IMG/VR virus record: IMGVR_UViG_3300035182_000409
Span: 1 to 47,276 of that record
Strand: one strand, 5' to 3'
Length of the DNA: 47,276 bases
Origin: a virus
The notes under the pieces were generated by a model. The model worked only from the letters and a program-made list of their open reading frames with translations. It was not told the DNA's origin and did no database searches. Made by a program: the position numbers and the translations under genes. Below are positions 25,338-34,811 of this stretch, in pieces. Numbering within the stretch: the first letter of the stretch is position 1; the number at the start of each line of letters is the position of its first letter.

Positions 25338-25362
25338 CTGTCAGACCCCATTAGAGTGTTTA

Positions 25363-27264
25363 TTATCCCGTAGTTGTTTCAACTACTGCACCGAGCGCGC
25401 TAATACCCGCCATCGCGGACCCTGCCATGCTTGAATACACGTTCGCAGCGTTAACTGCTACGCTTGCAGAATTTGTCATATAGGTATTATACGCGGAAGA
25501 CGTAGCTAGCAAGGTCTTGTTGTCCGCGTCCCGCACAGCAATAAGTGCTGACTGGTTAGCCGCTGCTGCCTGTATATCAGCCTTCGCCCGCGCCTCTTCT
25601 GCATTCGCCTTTGCCACATATCCCTGTAAAGTAGTAGCAAACGATTCAACCTCAGCCTTGGCAGATGTACTTGCCCCCTGCACCTGGGCTATATATGCTT
25701 GAATCGCCGCTTCATATGTTTTAAGCGCCCCTTCATTTTTGACCGCTACGGCTCTGACCTCTTCCCCCCAGGCAGAAACACTTGTCTTGTACCCCTCTAC
25801 CTCGGCTGCGTAGGCCCTGACTTCCTCGCCATAGGCTTGTTGCTTGGCGGATTCCCCCTGTACCTGCGCAATAAACCCTTGCCACTCTGCTTGTTTAGCC
25901 CCGACTTCAGCGGAATACGCGCGAACTTCCTCGCCGAAAATATCGACCTTCAGTTTCTCTACTTGAGCTTGCGCCACTACCCCATCTATTACGGCTTTGT
26001 ACACATTGGCTAAAGCACCATAGCCGTTCATCTGCGCCGTGAAAGCAGCTACGCGCGCTTGATCGACGTTCACTTGCGCTTCAATCGCTTTAATCTCTGC
26101 CTGGTATACATCGTATACCGCCAGCACAGCTCGCAGACGAATTTCGTATACCTGCGCCTCGGCCTTGTAAATCTCAATGCGCGCAGTAGCGATCTTCACC
26201 ATCGTGTCGTACAGCGCAATCGCGGCAGAGAGTACGTCTCGGGCGTATTCAATGGCTTGTCCGTTGATCTGCACCAGACTTGACAGGAACGACGCCGCCG
26301 CTTGCAGCACTACGCCCCGCAAATTAGCAGATTGAGTCACGGCAAACTGAATATTCTGCTGCTCCATCTCAGCTTGCTTGATGGCAATATCCATCGCAGC
26401 TCGGGCGTTATTGTCTGCTGCTGCTTGCCGCGACTGAGCAAGTGCGCTGTACTGTGCGCCGCCAGGGATGGTAAAGCCCCTGCTGGCGCCTTCCTTCATG
26501 ATCTGGTCACGCGATTTAAGGTACTCAGCGTTGGTCTTATCGCGCGCACGATTGTAGATAGCCTGCTCTACCTCTATCGGTAGCGCGGTACCCCCCGCCA
26601 TATATTTGGAGAGTTTGGCTTCCAGCGCGGCCATCTGCGCGCTGTATTCGGGGTTAATCTTACTCAGGTGCGCATCTACCGCCGCATCCAAACTGTTACG
26701 CATGGAGACAGACATACCCGCATAGTTGGCCGCGAATCTTGCTTCGAAGTCGGTAGGCGCTTCTATGCCTGTATCTGGAGCAACTGCGGCAAATTCAGGC
26801 AAATGAACTGACGGTGCAGGGGGTACAGCGATATCCGCCAGTTTAGGCGGTGCAAAGTTCAGGTTCGACAGCGCAGCAGGCGCAGGAGGAATAGTAAGGC
26901 CGTTCGGTGAAGGGGGTGTATTGGTAAACGGCCTCATTCCGCTCGGGCGGAGCGGTTCGATGAACAACGGTTGTTTCGCGGTTAGACCTGGCTTTTCCCC
27001 GTAATCGCGTTCAGGATTCGGAGCTAACTCAGGACGCTGACCAAAATCTTTGTTCGGCGGGGTGTAGTGTTGGCCGTGGAACTCCGGGACATCACCAAGG
27101 TTGAAGTTCGACCATATCTGCATGTATGGAATGTCGCTGGTACGCGGCGCTTGGTACGACGACAACCGTCCAAGCGCCTCATCTATGGCCATAGCAGCCC
27201 CTAGGCGCATGTCCTGCGCAGCGGCTATGGCATCGGATATAATTGCGGATGCATCATTTGCCAT
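25363..27264 (-). CDS. Coiled-coil virion structural protein
   Basis: A 633-residue protein. Residues about 50-180 are Pro-rich; the remainder is Ala/Glu/Gln-rich helix with repeats of the form GEEVRAY-x-AEV and QAEWQGFIAQVQ, an extended coiled coil. ATG overlaps the stop of the upstream gene (TAATG). By position and form, a likely internal core or tail-tube-associated protein. Confidence 0.75.
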   Translation of the reverse strand: MANDASAIISDAIAAAQDMRLGAAMAIDEALGRLSSYQAPRTSDIPYMQIWSNFNLGDVPEFHGQHYTPPNKDFGQRPELAPNPERDYGEKPGLTAKQPLFIEPLRPSGMRPFTNTPPSPNGLTIPPAPAALSNLNFAPPKLADIAVPPAPSVHLPEFAAVAPDTGIEAPTDFEARFAANYAGMSVSMRNSLDAAVDAHLSKINPEYSAQMAALEAKLSKYMAGGTALPIEVEQAIYNRARDKTNAEYLKSRDQIMKEGASRGFTIPGGAQYSALAQSRQAAADNNARAAMDIAIKQAEMEQQNIQFAVTQSANLRGVVLQAAASFLSSLVQINGQAIEYARDVLSAAIALYDTMVKIATARIEIYKAEAQVYEIRLRAVLAVYDVYQAEIKAIEAQVNVDQARVAAFTAQMNGYGALANVYKAVIDGVVAQAQVEKLKVDIFGEEVRAYSAEVGAKQAEWQGFIAQVQGESAKQQAYGEEVRAYAAEVEGYKTSVSAWGEEVRAVAVKNEGALKTYEAAIQAYIAQVQGASTSAKAEVESFATTLQGYVAKANAEEARAKADIQAAAANQSALIAVRDADNKTLLATSSAYNTYMTNSASVAVNAANVYSSMAGSAMAGISALGAVVETTTG

Positions 27265-29504
27265 TAGACAGCCCTCACTGTAGGTGTAACTTGCACGCTG
27301 ATTTCATCCAGCTCAAACGATCCGCCGTTTATGTTCTTCACATCCAAACTATAGTACACGCCTTTGATTCCTTTCCCTACGGTCGCCCGATGGTTTGTAC
27401 TTCCCGGCACTTCACCCCAGTAGGAGTCGTACTCATAGGTTACACCCTCGTCGGGAGTTACGCCTATTGTAACACCTCCGTCGCTACGGCCTGAAGCATA
27501 TACATAAGGAAGCCGTTTATAGTTCTTGACGCCAAAGTCTGTTTGGAAGGTTTTAATGTGCGCGTCGATGGGCACGGTAAGGTCTAGCGAGCCACCTATC
27601 TCAAACACGCCGTCGGCCTTGACCCCATAATACTTACTTCCGAAGCGCAAGATGTTGTCGAACGGATAGTTGGTGTAGTGGCTAACCGCTCCCGTCGTGA
27701 GGTTGATGGCGTAGGCTTCGTATGTGACGGCAACGACATCGCTACCCAGTGCATGCGCAGTAAGCGCCGGGAGTGTAATCCATGCCTGACCAGACGGCGC
27801 TGCGGTAAGCGCGGGTAATGTAACATCTACGCGGGCGAAGGCTTCTGACACAATTTCTGCGGTAGCCACAAGCGCAGGGAGCAACCCCGAAGCCTCAGCG
27901 ATACCACCTATAGTTCCGACGCCGTAGCCGGTTAACGCCGGCAACGTCCCTGCTGCTTGTCCGCCCCCGTAGGAAGCGCCTGTTACTGCGGGCAACATTC
28001 CAGAGACAAAGGCGATGCCCCCTACTGTGCCGGATGATGCGCCGAGCAACGCGGGCAGAGTAACATCTACGCGCGCGATGGACGGAACCGTGCCGGTTAC
28101 GACCGGGGTAATCATCGGCAGCGTAAGTTCCGACTGGGCACCTGAGTAAGCGGATACACCCAGAGCCGGCAATACAACGGCTGCCCCCTCAGCGGGTTGA
28201 AGCGTACCTGACGCACTACCTGTCAACGCGGGGAGCGTAGCATCGGCTATACTGATGACGACATAACCACCACTGATAGCCTCTGACGGCGCAGATACGG
28301 CATCGCTATAACCCGTTGCGAAATTCGAAGCTCGCGCGTAGTCAGGACGCGACTTAGCTGTAGTTTGCCCTCCGATCTCCCCAGTCAACCCATGACTATA
28401 CGAAACCGATTGAACAGAAATATTAGACGCGGTAGCCCACGAAGGTTGAATCATTCCCGCGGTGGATTCTGATACCGACGGCGCCGAGTGGTTGATGCTG
28501 ATCGCGTACTTCCCAGCATAAGCCTCAGTAGTCGCGGGCAACGCGCTGCATACGCAGTGACCAGACAGTCCCGCAGTAGCATACGCAGGGAGCGAGCTAG
28601 CTGTAGCCTGTGCGTATGTACCTTGGAAACCCTGCCCGGCGGATGGAAGCGAATAATTCACGCTACATCCGCCCGTACCCGCAGAAGCTATTGCTTGAAG
28701 AGACTGAACGTGGGCATAGTTGTAGTACCCAGCATAGCCTTCAGCCACCGACGGCTGAGATGTATTATATGACGACGCTAGGGTAGGCGAAGATAGAGCG
28801 TCGCTCGCTGGCCCCGCATCGACAATGGTGTCACCCGCAAAATACAGCGAGGAGTCCAGAAACATGGACCCTTCTATATTGCGGGGGCTTGTCCAGAGTG
28901 TGACGCCGTTCTTGAAATATTCAACCGTGCTGGCCTGGCGAACGATAGAAAATACGTCAGACGAGATAAACGACCCGGCATTCGCTACGAATACACCTGA
29001 TTCATATACCTGTACGGCACCATGCGAGAAGTACAGCGCATGGGGCATTTCGGCGTAACCATACCCGTGATCGTAGTTGTTTAACCCGACAACAACACCC
29101 ACGGAGCTGGCGTAGACGCTAAAACTAAAACCACCAAGGTCAGCTACCTCGGCAATACTTCTCCCCCCGGAGTTCCAGCCAATGTTGTTGGATACAACCA
29201 GGATTCCCGGCGTAGGCGGCACACCCGGAGTAGGTGGTATAGCTGGGTAATAGGGCGTACACACTTTAGTGTACCTAGGCACTGGCTTGCCATACTTAGC
29301 AATGTAAACGGGAGCATTGGGATCACCGCTACCACCACCGTAGTCACCGTGGTGATCTCCAACGTATTCGTACTCAACCGGGATAGTAACCCCTGTCTGT
29401 TCCATACCGCAGTGCGCGGGTGTAGCTGGCGTTCCAGGACTTGCTGGGACTCCTGGCGACCCAGGTATAAGAGTAGTTAACTTTACTTTTGTAAAAGTTG
29501 TCAT
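27264..29504 (-). CDS. Structural protein with LPALT repeats
   Basis: A 746-residue protein. It starts with a collagen-like Pro/Gly stretch (PGSPGVPASPGTPATPAH), then a beta-rich region that may be a lectin/concanavalin-like domain (about 100-215: IGWNSGGRS...VGLNNYDHGYG). Residues about 400-580 carry imperfect repeats of LPALTG-x-GTIGG-x-A. ATG 29504 overlaps the previous stop (ATGA); a TTG six bases upstream is rejected. Probably exposed on the virion, perhaps a tail appendage that touches the cell surface. Confidence 0.75.
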   Translation of the reverse strand: MTTFTKVKLTTLIPGSPGVPASPGTPATPAHCGMEQTGVTIPVEYEYVGDHHGDYGGGSGDPNAPVYIAKYGKPVPRYTKVCTPYYPAIPPTPGVPPTPGILVVSNNIGWNSGGRSIAEVADLGGFSFSVYASSVGVVVGLNNYDHGYGYAEMPHALYFSHGAVQVYESGVFVANAGSFISSDVFSIVRQASTVEYFKNGVTLWTSPRNIEGSMFLDSSLYFAGDTIVDAGPASDALSSPTLASSYNTSQPSVAEGYAGYYNYAHVQSLQAIASAGTGGCSVNYSLPSAGQGFQGTYAQATASSLPAYATAGLSGHCVCSALPATTEAYAGKYAISINHSAPSVSESTAGMIQPSWATASNISVQSVSYSHGLTGEIGGQTTAKSRPDYARASNFATGYSDAVSAPSEAISGGYVVISIADATLPALTGSASGTLQPAEGAAVVLPALGVSAYSGAQSELTLPMITPVVTGTVPSIARVDVTLPALLGASSGTVGGIAFVSGMLPAVTGASYGGGQAAGTLPALTGYGVGTIGGIAEASGLLPALVATAEIVSEAFARVDVTLPALTAAPSGQAWITLPALTAHALGSDVVAVTYEAYAINLTTGAVSHYTNYPFDNILRFGSKYYGVKADGVFEIGGSLDLTVPIDAHIKTFQTDFGVKNYKRLPYVYASGRSDGGVTIGVTPDEGVTYEYDSYWGEVPGSTNHRATVGKGIKGVYYSLDVKNINGGSFELDEISVQVTPTVRAV
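27765..28250 (-). repeat. Degenerate LPAL repeats in protein
   Basis: Within the 746-residue protein, at least nine units of about 18-25 residues begin with (T)LPAL or LPAV and continue with G/S/A-rich text (SGTVGGIA, GVGTIGGIA, SASGTLQPA). DNA copies share ACATCTACGCG blocks (about 27822 and 28062), showing internal duplication. Confidence 0.75.
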
Positions 29505-32005
29505 ACCCAACCCCCTGAAAAACCTAACGATCCATACTTGAACGTAGCCGTTGCAGAACCATAGTCACTGTGTTGGCGCGACTGGTTAAATGCTTTATTG
29601 AACGCCTCCGCGTGCGTAGTCGTGGAAGTACAAAGCACTCCATCCTTGAGATAGGAATACACAATTTTGTCGTACACCCCATATTCCGCACCACCCTCCG
29701 CGCAGATTGCGTATGATCCATTTGGGTGCGTTGATAGGTGGACGGCGCCCCCCTGTAACCCAGAGGCAAGGCCTGTATGCGCCACAGAGTAGCAGGCTAC
29801 CCCCATTGTTCTAAGGTCTTCTGCTACACGACCCCCTCCGAGTCCATCAACGAAGTAGGGACGGTACTTCACAATATCCGAAGTCGTGGGGTATATCTTG
29901 AGCACGTGAGTATCAAGCCACTCGTCCTGAGCGTACCTTGTGTACGTATCTGCGCCAGGCGTACTGTACTCTACTACACCGTGGTGGTACACAAGTAAAC
30001 CTCGCGTGAGTTTAGTATCATAGCTACTTGTATGAAAGATAAATGACAGTGACCGCAGATCACATGCCGCGAGAACTGTATATAATTGTACAGAAGACGA
30101 AGATGGTTTTGCATATATAGGCACCATGCCTACGTAAGGGTGGCTACACGCATAAGTAAAATGAGCCCCATACTGGTCTGGTTTGAGATGACAGGCTTCC
30201 CACATGCCGGGGGAAACTTCATTATCGCCTCCGTAAACGTACTCCGGCGGATGTGGGTATACACCGTAATCGCCCTCTTTACAGGTGGGCACAGTTACTG
30301 ACGATATAGGAACACCATGTAGTGGCGCCGTATAATCCGTACTCATGGTTGTCGTAGCTATCTCTAATAGAGTGGTAGCGCCGTTACGCACTCGATAAGT
30401 AGTGACTTCCTCGTTGATTAGTGGGCAATAGGTATCAGCCAACATATCGTTAGGTGGCCACTCAAAAGGATATTGTAAGTAGCATCGTATTTCACCAGTA
30501 ATCAAGTCGCCTTCATTCACCCCTAGGGCTTTAAGCTCGGGATGTCTGTATGCGTAGTCCGCGTTGACATACCACGCATCTTTGTCTGAGCTTCGCAGAG
30601 TCACAGAGGCCGTCAACGTTCCTTTTTCGTCTATATCCGCAAAAATATTTACCTCAACCAGCGCGGGGGTGACGAGGTTTTGAGGATACAGACCAAGCTC
30701 AGGCGGAAACTTAGGTTGTAATTCTGCTGGGATACGAATATCAGCAACGCTATCCGAGCAGTACCGAGCGGTTACTACAGGCTCCAACGGCTGAAACCTC
30801 ATACCATATTTCCCCTCCTCGTAACGTTGCGGTTGCCACATCTGAGGCCCCCTGTCGTACCCGACAACAGCAACCGCCTTCGACCCATCTGCGCTGAAAT
30901 TCCACAAGGCTTGATTAACCTGGAATACCGCGCTCTTCGGTGCGGAAGACGACCACCCTTGTTGCGCGAAACGTGGCATCGACACAGTAGGGTCCGGCGG
31001 CGCGACGGGTAAATCATGCAGCGGCCTCATGAACTGAACATTTTCCTCCGTCAGCCAGGTATAGGCAGACAGCCACGCGTTAGGCATAGCCACTAAGCTA
31101 TCATCCGTACACCGAGCCGCCCAGGGAGGCATATAAGCCTCCTGCCCCACAACAACGCACTTGTCCAAAGGTATATACGACAGTTCTCCCATATTCGTAT
31201 CTACCTTAAATGAAGAATTCTGTGAAGCATCGCTAACTTTGAAGAAGTAAAAATTGTTAAACGAGTCCGTAACAACTGCAACTAACCCCCTACTTGTCTT
31301 CAGCGTCGTACCTCTCCGCCACCATTTTGGCGCTGGTAGCATTACGGTAGCAGCCGCCTTTTTTACATGCTTCTGAAAAACGGTTTGCCGTAAATCCCAT
31401 CCAGCGTCTCCAATCGGTCGTGCTATACCCCCCCAAGTCTGCTGGCGCATCAGATAGTACGGGGGGTATATGTCAGGTGTGCAAGTTACAGACAGGGTCA
31501 TCAATTCGGGATCAGGAACCACCGGCAAAGGAACTGGCTCAGCTCCCGTAGTCCAGTTCTGTCTGAACTCTATCTTCTGATCGTTAAACGCATTCTGCAG
31601 CAACGCCCCTTTAGCCCCATCAAGATACGAAGTTATGGGTGCATTATCTAACCCCGTGTATGATACGACTTTGCGAGGCTGAGGCGTCGGTCCTAACCTG
31701 AGCTGCGTAAGATGCCCGCATGTGTATGCATCAGCGAGTACGGTATGAGGAGGTGTGCCCGGAAACGGATAGTATGTAAAGGTGTCGGTTGTAAAGAACT
31801 CATACGCGGGGTACGGGCCACCCACCAAGCGGGCGTACTGTTGCTTCGTAAATGGGTTGTGATGAATGTGTATCTCTACACCATTCACTATGTACGTCTG
31901 CGAAACGGCGTACTTCACATTGGCTTCCATCCACCGTAACTTCGACATAGCGAAAGGCAGGTAGACTGCGGCCTCGGGAGAAGTCACAATCTTATGCACA
32001 ATCAT
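29501..32005 (-). CDS. Large virion structural protein, function unknown
   Basis: An 834-residue protein, Tyr/Pro/Thr rich, with no membrane segment and no coiled coil; a beta-rich composition. ATG shares one base with the stop of the previous gene (TGATG). Not recognised. Its place among tail genes between two small structural proteins suggests a tail or baseplate-like component. Confidence 0.75.
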   Translation of the reverse strand: MIVHKIVTSPEAAVYLPFAMSKLRWMEANVKYAVSQTYIVNGVEIHIHHNPFTKQQYARLVGGPYPAYEFFTTDTFTYYPFPGTPPHTVLADAYTCGHLTQLRLGPTPQPRKVVSYTGLDNAPITSYLDGAKGALLQNAFNDQKIEFRQNWTTGAEPVPLPVVPDPELMTLSVTCTPDIYPPYYLMRQQTWGGIARPIGDAGWDLRQTVFQKHVKKAAATVMLPAPKWWRRGTTLKTSRGLVAVVTDSFNNFYFFKVSDASQNSSFKVDTNMGELSYIPLDKCVVVGQEAYMPPWAARCTDDSLVAMPNAWLSAYTWLTEENVQFMRPLHDLPVAPPDPTVSMPRFAQQGWSSSAPKSAVFQVNQALWNFSADGSKAVAVVGYDRGPQMWQPQRYEEGKYGMRFQPLEPVVTARYCSDSVADIRIPAELQPKFPPELGLYPQNLVTPALVEVNIFADIDEKGTLTASVTLRSSDKDAWYVNADYAYRHPELKALGVNEGDLITGEIRCYLQYPFEWPPNDMLADTYCPLINEEVTTYRVRNGATTLLEIATTTMSTDYTAPLHGVPISSVTVPTCKEGDYGVYPHPPEYVYGGDNEVSPGMWEACHLKPDQYGAHFTYACSHPYVGMVPIYAKPSSSSVQLYTVLAACDLRSLSFIFHTSSYDTKLTRGLLVYHHGVVEYSTPGADTYTRYAQDEWLDTHVLKIYPTTSDIVKYRPYFVDGLGGGRVAEDLRTMGVACYSVAHTGLASGLQGGAVHLSTHPNGSYAICAEGGAEYGVYDKIVYSYLKDGVLCTSTTTHAEAFNKAFNQSRQHSDYGSATATFKYGSLGFSGGWV

Positions 32006-32478
32006 CAGGCGGACTCTTCGCAGCCCAGTATAGCTGTCCAGTAGCTACTGCCTGGAAAACGTATGTAGTTAAGTACACAGGCATGGCTTACACTCGTCAT
32101 ATACTCATCCATCGCATTCATAGATAAGAGCATAATGTCACCGCCCAGTCCGCTAAGATATATGCTCATATCCGCGGATGCACCCGGTGCCAGCACAACG
32201 CTGTCGCCGCCGAGGTAGCCTCCCAGAGCATTAAACACAGAAGCCCATACAGTAATAGGCGACGCATACACCGATGAGAACGATACAATAACCCGATCAT
32301 ATTTGTAGTTTATCGCCCATGCTGGGGGAGGGTCAGATACCTGTACAAATAGGGCACCCGCCCCTGGCCCGCCAAAGGGTTGGTTATTTCCTATATACGT
32401 GGGAGGTTCCGCCCAAGGATTACTCCAAACGAGAGTACCAGGACCCCCGTCGTCCCCCGGTGTTGGCTCAGCAGGCAT
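32005..32478 (-). CDS. Small beta-rich structural protein
   Basis: A 157-residue protein with Gly/Pro-rich N-terminus and beta-rich centre (YDRVIVSFSSVYASPITVWASVF). One-base overlaps at both ends (TAATG at start, TGATG at end) tie it to neighbours. Function unknown. Confidence 0.7.
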   Translation of the reverse strand: MPAEPTPGDDGGPGTLVWSNPWAEPPTYIGNNQPFGGPGAGALFVQVSDPPPAWAINYKYDRVIVSFSSVYASPITVWASVFNALGGYLGGDSVVLAPGASADMSIYLSGLGGDIMLLSMNAMDEYMTSVSHACVLNYIRFPGSSYWTAILGCEESA

Positions 32479-32918
32479 TACAGAGTCGGCCTGGAGTACA
32501 CGAAGTAATCAATTGTCTGCGTAGCACCTGATGTCAACGAAATCGACGACAGATTCAACTCAGCACCAGCCGTTGCAACGTTACCCTGAAGCCGATACTG
32601 CGTAGCGGACAGCGTGCCATCGTCAGTTGCCGTGACAAAGCGGTAGTAACCTGCGATACCCGTTGCAGCATTAACACCCGACCATACCTCACTGAGCGTC
32701 TTGCTGACTGACCCGTTGGCGGCACTCGCTTCGAACGTCAGACCTGCTGCTGTACTGTTGTTCGAAATAGTACACAGCAGCGTGCCTGTGACCGCATCAT
32801 CTGCCGTGGCTGGAGCAGGACCGGAGTAAATCTTGATGAAACCTCCGTCCAGCAAACTCTTGATGGACCCCGTGACAAGATTTGCATTACGTATTCCTGT
32901 AGATTCCTTAAAAGCCAT
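32478..32918 (-). CDS. Beta-rich structural protein, paralogue B
   Basis: A 146-residue protein related to the next gene upstream: both have STGIRNANL / STGMRGKML, I-K/N-I-Y-T/S-GP-x-P, TGTLL, a GLTF segment, and end with NLSSISLTSGATQTIDYF / NLSNISITVGAPNTIDVY. AAGGAG is upstream. Likely virion proteins from a duplication. Confidence 0.75.
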   Translation of the reverse strand: MAFKESTGIRNANLVTGSIKSLLDGGFIKIYSGPAPATADDAVTGTLLCTISNNSTAAGLTFEASAANGSVSKTLSEVWSGVNAATGIAGYYRFVTATDDGTLSATQYRLQGNVATAGAELNLSSISLTSGATQTIDYFVYSRPTL

Positions 32919-32929
32919 GATGTAACTCC

Positions 32930-33379
32930 TTATTGTGCGGGCATGGTTATTTGGTACACGTCGATAGTGTTCGGCGCCCCAACGGTAATACTAATATTGC
33001 TCAGGTTTACATCGCTCCCGCTGGAGGCAATCGCCATATCAATGCGCGCCTCAGTGGTAGACGTATTGGCAGGGTTACCAGACGCGGGCCAGAATCGGCA
33101 CCACCCGGCTGTTCCCGCAGCAAGCCCTGTAAACTTCCAGTTCTCCAAAGCGGCCTTGGATATGACACCCCCAACCGAAGGATCAAACGTAAGCCCCGTG
33201 CCGGAACCATCCACTGACACCGTGCCCAGCAGTGTTCCAGTTGCCCCAGTATCCGCTGAAAGCGGCTGCGGCCCAGTGTATATGTTAATAAACCCAAGAG
33301 CGAGGGAGCCTTTGATCCCGCCGGTAGCCCCCCCGTCGAGCATCTTACCCCGCATTCCAGTTGAAATTCGTACCGTCAT
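32930..33379 (-). CDS. Beta-rich structural protein, paralogue A
   Basis: A 149-residue paralogue of the preceding entry. ATG overlaps the stop of the 431-residue gene (ATGA), with GGAGA upstream. Conserved parts are GFINIYTGPQPLSADTGATG and the C-terminal NISITVGAPNTIDVY. Function unknown; may be a decoration or tail component. Confidence 0.75.
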   Translation of the reverse strand: MTVRISTGMRGKMLDGGATGGIKGSLALGFINIYTGPQPLSADTGATGTLLGTVSVDGSGTGLTFDPSVGGVISKAALENWKFTGLAAGTAGWCRFWPASGNPANTSTTEARIDMAIASSGSDVNLSNISITVGAPNTIDVYQITMPAQ

Positions 33380-34671
33380 GATGTCTGTCTCCTATTGTAG
33401 GCGTCACCGCCCTGATGGATTACTGCGACGTACTTCCTGTAACCGCCGCGTTCTATGATTCCGCCACCTGCCTGTACACCAGGGGCTACGCTAACAGTTG
33501 ACTCTGTCAGGTTCTTGAAAGGCATTGCGCAGCACAGACCGCGCTTAGTCCAGAAGTAGATCAACCCGTCTGGGCCTAGGTCGGCATGCTGCCCGTGAAC
33601 TGCCCCGTACTCTGCGAGCTGAACGAGCTTGTCGTCATTATACGCAAACACACGATTCTGTGTAGTGATAACCAGCCCAATCCCCGCACCATACATCTGT
33701 GTCACTTCCCCAGGGACAACGAAATAGTCACTGTTCAGGTTAAACAGATGGTAGCCAAACTCAGCGCTGAACCAGACTACTGTTTGGTCGAGTTCCGGGA
33801 TGTACTCCGCCATGTAGGCGTTGGCGCCTAAAAAGGCAATGTAGCTACCATTCTCAGGTGGCTCGTCCAAGAACTGCGTAGTAAGCTCAGGACCAAGCGG
33901 CAGACTTGTAACCGTGTAGGAGTCTGTCAATACCCTGTCTACGTGGTAGAACACCGTACCGTCAGCCTCCGTCACGTAAAGTTGCGCAGTATAACCAGCG
34001 AGGAGTGGAATATTACTGAGTGTAAAACCACCGTTCAAGACTTGTACACCTACTGCTGGACTGGCTCCGCCCTCACGCCCTGTCGAATCTGTGTACGTGA
34101 GAACCGCCTGGTAGAATCCGGCAAACAGACTACCGTTAGAATCAGCTATGTCTGGCTGTGAAGGAGAGGGCACACCCCACCGCGTGACGGTGTTATCCGG
34201 CTTAATCAGTAGCTTGTCAGCACCACAGGAAAGATAAACGGTATCGTTCTGCTCGCTCCAATAAGCAGTACCTGTAAGAATACCGTACAGAGTGGTAGTT
34301 GTACCGTCAGCGTTTACCCGTTTAAGCGTCCCAGCGTCGATGATGTAGAGCTTGCTGTAATCGAAGGAGCTGTACGATCCGGTGATGCGCGTCGCAGCAA
34401 CGTGAGACGTGTACCCTTCACGCAACGCCGCTCCGTGCGAGTTTGTAAAATCAACATTGTCCGCGATAGAACACCAGGACCATGTACGCTTCTGATCAGT
34501 TCCTACCCCGGTCCCACGCATAGGGTCTGAAACATTATTCAGCCCATCGAAGGTACGTAGCGTTTTGATAGAGCTAGTCTGCACTACGTTTCCACCACCG
34601 CCCAGGTATTTCGACAGAAGACCCACCCCATGTGTTCGGGACAAGGCCGCATGGCCTTCCATCGGCCCCAT
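33376..34671 (-). CDS. Virion structural protein, possibly gp10-like head completion or tail protein
   Basis: A 431-residue protein with TFDGLNNVSDPMR near the start and NVDFTNSHGAALREGY, a pattern seen in phage head-closure/tail proteins with beta-propeller-like repeats (YSKLYIIDAGTLKRV, GADKLLIKPDNTVTRWG, GLVITTQNRVFAYNDDK). By order and type it may correspond to P22 gp10-like stabilisation proteins, but this is inference. The start is unsure: the ATG at 34671 lacks a good ribosome site, and a strongly initiated 60-residue ORF in another frame overlaps it. A second ATG lies at 34662. Confidence 0.7.
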   Translation of the reverse strand: MGPMEGHAALSRTHGVGLLSKYLGGGGNVVQTSSIKTLRTFDGLNNVSDPMRGTGVGTDQKRTWSWCSIADNVDFTNSHGAALREGYTSHVAATRITGSYSSFDYSKLYIIDAGTLKRVNADGTTTTLYGILTGTAYWSEQNDTVYLSCGADKLLIKPDNTVTRWGVPSPSQPDIADSNGSLFAGFYQAVLTYTDSTGREGGASPAVGVQVLNGGFTLSNIPLLAGYTAQLYVTEADGTVFYHVDRVLTDSYTVTSLPLGPELTTQFLDEPPENGSYIAFLGANAYMAEYIPELDQTVVWFSAEFGYHLFNLNSDYFVVPGEVTQMYGAGIGLVITTQNRVFAYNDDKLVQLAEYGAVHGQHADLGPDGLIYFWTKRGLCCAMPFKNLTESTVSVAPGVQAGGGIIERGGYRKYVAVIHQGGDAYNRRQTS

Positions 34672-34756
34672 CTAGGAACTGGTGAGTAAAACGCACCGCC
34701 TTGTTGGGGAACAACTCCGCAGCGGAGAGCAACGCAGACTTAGTAATCTCATCCAT
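34574..34756 (-). CDS. Short ORF overlapping the start of the 431-residue gene
   Basis: A 60-residue frame beginning MDEITKSALLSAAELFPNKA with an excellent ribosome site (AGGAGGT, 6 bases before ATG). Its last third overlaps the 431-residue gene in the +1 frame and looks like shadow text. It may be a real small protein that couples translation to the next gene, or the true N-terminus of the larger protein joined by a +1 shift or a sequence error near 34650-34672. Confidence 0.5.
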   Translation of the reverse strand: MDEITKSALLSAAELFPNKAVRFTHQFLDGADGRPCGLVPNTWGGSSVEIPGRWWKRSAD

Positions 34757-34782
34757 GTGTGACCTCCTGATAACGTGTGCCT

Positions 34783-34811
34783 ATCATATCATTTTTAGCC
34801 GTAGCTTTCAC
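34783..34811 (-). promoter_or_regulatory. Putative sigma70-type promoter
   Basis: On the - strand, GTGAAA and TATGAT (5 of 6 consensus) are 17 bases apart. It lies between the Rz stop and the strong ribosome site of the following ORF, so it would restart transcription of the distal tail genes. Confidence 0.4.
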
